Shown here: in pieces, positions 6,058 through 8,086 of the stretch
Layout of the letters: each line of letters starts with the position of its first letter
How positions within the stretch are numbered: position 1 is the stretch's first letter
From: Acidobacteriota bacterium
GTDB lineage: Bacteria > Acidobacteriota > Thermoanaerobaculia > Multivoradales > JAHEKO01
Assembly: GCA_027296385.1 (NCBI GenBank)
Contig: JAPUJD010000173.1
Location: forward strand, 1 to 8,086
Direction: 5' to 3'
Length of the DNA stretch: 8,086 nucleotides
The notes under the pieces: generated by a model
Databases searched by the model: none
What the model saw: the letters and a program-made list of their open reading frames with translations, nothing else
What the model was told of the DNA's origin: nothing
Program-made: the position numbers and the translations under genes

Positions 6058-8086
6058 GGGAGTCCTGCGGCCTCCGGCCGCGGCTAGTACTAGCGCTCCA
6101 CGTCTGGGCTCTGTGGGTACTGGCCGCAGCACCGGTGCTGAATCTGCTGCGGCACTATCCGGAGTTCTTCATCGCGCACGATGCCGCGGCGGGGCAGATC
6201 CTTGGCTTCGTCGCGCTGCTGGTCGCCGGCCTGCCGCTACCCTGGGTCTTGCTGGCATGCTTGCTCCGTGCCAAGGCCATCGCGTGGATCCTCGTTTTGC
6301 CGCCGCTCGCCGTCGTCGGCTTGCAGATCGGCATGGCTGCGGGACTGGGAGCCGGCAGCCTCTTCGGGGCCGCCGCCCTGGTCCTTTCGGCCGGCTGGGC
6401 CTACCGCCGGCAGGAGAGCGTAAGGCGCTACTTCAGCTGGCTGGCTCTCGTCGCTCTCGTCGCGCCGGCCGGATTCCTCGCCGACCCTGCCATTCGCCGG
6501 CTGTGGCTGCCGCAGCCGGATCCTCCAAACCTGGGCCAGGCCGTCACCGCGGGCGCTCCAACCATCGTCGTCGTGCTCGACGAGCTACCGGTAGCCACCC
6601 TGCTCGACGCTGACGGCGCTCTCGACCGACGGCGCTTTCCCAACCTCGCCGGACTCGCCGACCAGGCCCATTGGTTCGACAATGTCGTCTCCGTCGACAG
6701 CTCGACACCGAAGGCTCTCTCCGCCATCCTGACCGGCCGGCGCCTGGCGCCGGGACAACTGCCGCAGGCGAGTGATCTCCCGATCAGCCTGTTCAGGCTG
6801 CTGGCGCCAGGCTATCGCGTGACGGCGCTGGAGCCCGTCACTCGGATCTGCCCCCCGGAGATCAACCACCTGGCCGAGCACGACCTGGGCCAGCCGGACC
6901 TGCTGGCCGACGCGGCGATCGTGGCCCTGCACCTGATCGTGCCGCCGCCGCTCTCTCGACGGATCCCCGATATCGCCGCTCTGTGGGGCGGGTTCGGCGA
7001 AGTCGCGTCGAGCGCACCGACCGACGGTGGGGAGCAAGGCGGTTTCGCTGGCTGGGAGAAGATTTTTCACCAGGCCGGCCGCGCAGCTCGCAGTAACCGG
7101 CTCGGTCAGTTCGAGACCTTCCTGGCCGCTATCGACGGGCGGCGTCGTGGCGCGCTCTACTTCGTTCACCTCCTGCTCCCCCATCGGCCCTGGGTCTACC
7201 TGCCCTCGGGCAAGATCTACATTCCGCGACGCTACCGAGAGCCCAGGGTCTTCCAGGCCAAGGCCTGGCCCGACTCGGCGGCCTATGCGGCGCAGGCCTA
7301 TCAGCGTCACCTGCTGCAGGCCGAGTACGTCGATCGGTTGATCGGGGAGCTCCTGGCGCGCCTGCGACTGGTGGGCGTCTTCGACGACGCCCTCATTGCC
7401 ATCACCGCCGACCACGGGATCAGTTTCGTGCCCGGCGAGATGAAGCGCGGAGTCACCGCCGCCAACCGCGCCGACGTCCTCCAGGTTCCCCTGTTGCTGA
7501 AACTGCCGCGACAGACCCAGGGCGCGCATCACCCGGAGCGGCACTCGACGCTCGACCTGTTGCCCACCCTGCTCGAGGTACTCGGCCTCGAGGTGCCGAA
7601 CGAGGTCGAGGGGCGCTCGCTCTTCTCGCCGGCCGCCGATGCCGTGCACCCTGCTCCGGTGCAAGACGCTCTGGCGTACCGTGCAGCCATCTTCGGTGAT
7701 CTCGGCCAACCTTCGGACCTTTTCGACTACGGACCCTACGGCAACTGGATCGGGCGCCGCCTGAGGGACCTCGACTTCGCGGCGGAGCCCGACTACAGGA
7801 TCGACCTGCTCATGCCCGGTTGGAAGTTTCACTATGACGGAGCCGACAGACGGATTCCCGCCTGGGTCGTCGGTGCCCTAGAAAGCGCGGGGCCGCCGCG
7901 GCGACTCGGCCTGGCCGTCGCGGTAGACGGCACGATCGCGGCGACCACCGAGCTCGATCCGGCCGACAGCACCGGCCGTTTTCGCGCCTTGCTCCCCGAG
8001 AGCTCCCTCGCTGCGGGGATACATGAGCTCCAGATCATCGTCATCGATCCGCAGACCGGACGGGCGGTACTAGCCGCGCCTCGCTA
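6054..8086 (+). CDS. Membrane-anchored sulfatase/alkaline-phosphatase-superfamily hydrolase or transferase (3' end outside window)
   Basis: The ATG at 6054 overlaps the rsmI stop and opens 677 codons that run uninterrupted to the window edge. The first 145 residues hold four or five membrane segments (about 11-31, 49-71, 76-100, 103-117, 127-144). A sulfatase-fold domain follows from about residue 168. It has a metal-binding VVVLDELP (172-179, D176/E177) and a candidate nucleophile T218 in SSTPKALSAILTGR. Further on are HLLLPHRPW (372-380), the metal-binding TADHG (451-455, D453/H454) and HHPERHSTLDLLPTLLEVLG (492-511), where a final metal-binding histidine is expected. Threonine in place of the formylglycine-forming Cys/Ser is as in phosphoethanolamine and phosphoglycerol transferases, so an envelope phospho-transferase or phosphodiesterase is more likely than a true sulfatase. 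Residues from about 580 on form an additional, strand-rich C-terminal region I do not recognise. The substrate is unknown. Coupling to rsmI indicates shared expression, not shared function. Confidence 0.82.
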   Translation, partial: MRESCGLRPRLVLALHVWALWVLAAAPVLNLLRHYPEFFIAHDAAAGQILGFVALLVAGLPLPWVLLACLLRAKAIAWILVLPPLAVVGLQIGMAAGLGAGSLFGAAALVLSAGWAYRRQESVRRYFSWLALVALVAPAGFLADPAIRRLWLPQPDPPNLGQAVTAGAPTIVVVLDELPVATLLDADGALDRRRFPNLAGLADQAHWFDNVVSVDSSTPKALSAILTGRRLAPGQLPQASDLPISLFRLLAPGYRVTALEPVTRICPPEINHLAEHDLGQPDLLADAAIVALHLIVPPPLSRRIPDIAALWGGFGEVASSAPTDGGEQGGFAGWEKIFHQAGRAARSNRLGQFETFLAAIDGRRRGALYFVHLLLPHRPWVYLPSGKIYIPRRYREPRVFQAKAWPDSAAYAAQAYQRHLLQAEYVDRLIGELLARLRLVGVFDDALIAITADHGISFVPGEMKRGVTAANRADVLQVPLLLKLPRQTQGAHHPERHSTLDLLPTLLEVLGLEVPNEVEGRSLFSPAADAVHPAPVQDALAYRAAIFGDLGQPSDLFDYGPYGNWIGRRLRDLDFAAEPDYRIDLLMPGWKFHYDGADRRIPAWVVGALESAGPPRRLGLAVAVDGTIAATTELDPADSTGRFRALLPESSLAAGIHELQIIVIDPQTGRAVLAAPR

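Noticed and set aside
498..7592. High density of CTCGAG hexamers (about 17 by eye, against roughly 3 expected from base composition)
   Set aside because: Most are in-frame Leu-Glu codon pairs (CTC GAG), both favoured codons here, in helix-rich proteins. They are scattered without fixed spacing or orientation, so codon use explains them better than a functional repeat.
6585..7832. 415-codon open frame on the - strand
   Set aside because: It lies wholly antisense to the sulfatase-fold gene, whose frame carries recognisable catalytic motifs. The antisense product has no recognisable motif and a composition typical of GC-rich mirror frames. It stands out only because the true gene has no stop inside the window.

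Overview
This is a compact, very GC-rich (clearly above 60 percent) bacterial window with almost no non-coding DNA. It suggests a Gram-negative organism. The reasons are a periplasmic SurA-type chaperone module and a large exported Slt70-like lytic transglycosylase. Upstream is the tail of a protein that resembles the beta-sandwich regulatory domains common in Acidobacteriota secreted proteins. The membrane-anchored sulfatase-fold enzyme at the right end is of a kind I associate with high-GC phyla (Acidobacteriota, Myxococcota and related groups, Actinomycetota). I lean towards Acidobacteriota, but this is an inference from gene content and composition and no marker proves it.

Layout, left to right. 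Positions 1-210 hold the C-terminal end of an exported-type protein. Then come prmC (232-1077, release-factor glutamine methyltransferase), murA (1103-2359, first committed step of peptidoglycan synthesis) and a 769-residue soluble-lytic-transglycosylase-like protein (2356-4665). All run on the + strand, and murA and the transglycosylase share an ATGA start/stop overlap. A 239-residue SurA-N-like protein lies on the - strand (4593-5312). Its 3' end overlaps the 3' end of the transglycosylase gene by 73 bp. A 40-bp divergent gap with a 10-bp perfect palindrome separates it from rsmI (5353-6057, + strand). RsmI overlaps, again by ATGA, a long membrane-anchored alkaline-phosphatase/sulfatase-superfamily gene. 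That gene starts at 6054 and is still open at the window edge.

Functionally the window mixes translation-quality methyltransferases (PrmC on release factors, RsmI on 16S rRNA C1402) with envelope functions: MurA making peptidoglycan precursor, the transglycosylase cutting peptidoglycan, a periplasmic chaperone-like protein, and an envelope phospho- or sulfo-ester enzyme of unknown substrate. I see no mobile elements, CRISPR arrays, tRNA, rRNA or convincing terminators. No stretch of more than 40 bases lies outside a gene. Recognisable Shine-Dalgarno sequences are almost absent. I found no clear new defence or biosynthetic system. The more notable items are the PPIase-less SurA-like protein, the antisense 3' overlap, the palindromic divergent promoter region and the uncharacterised sulfatase-fold membrane protein.
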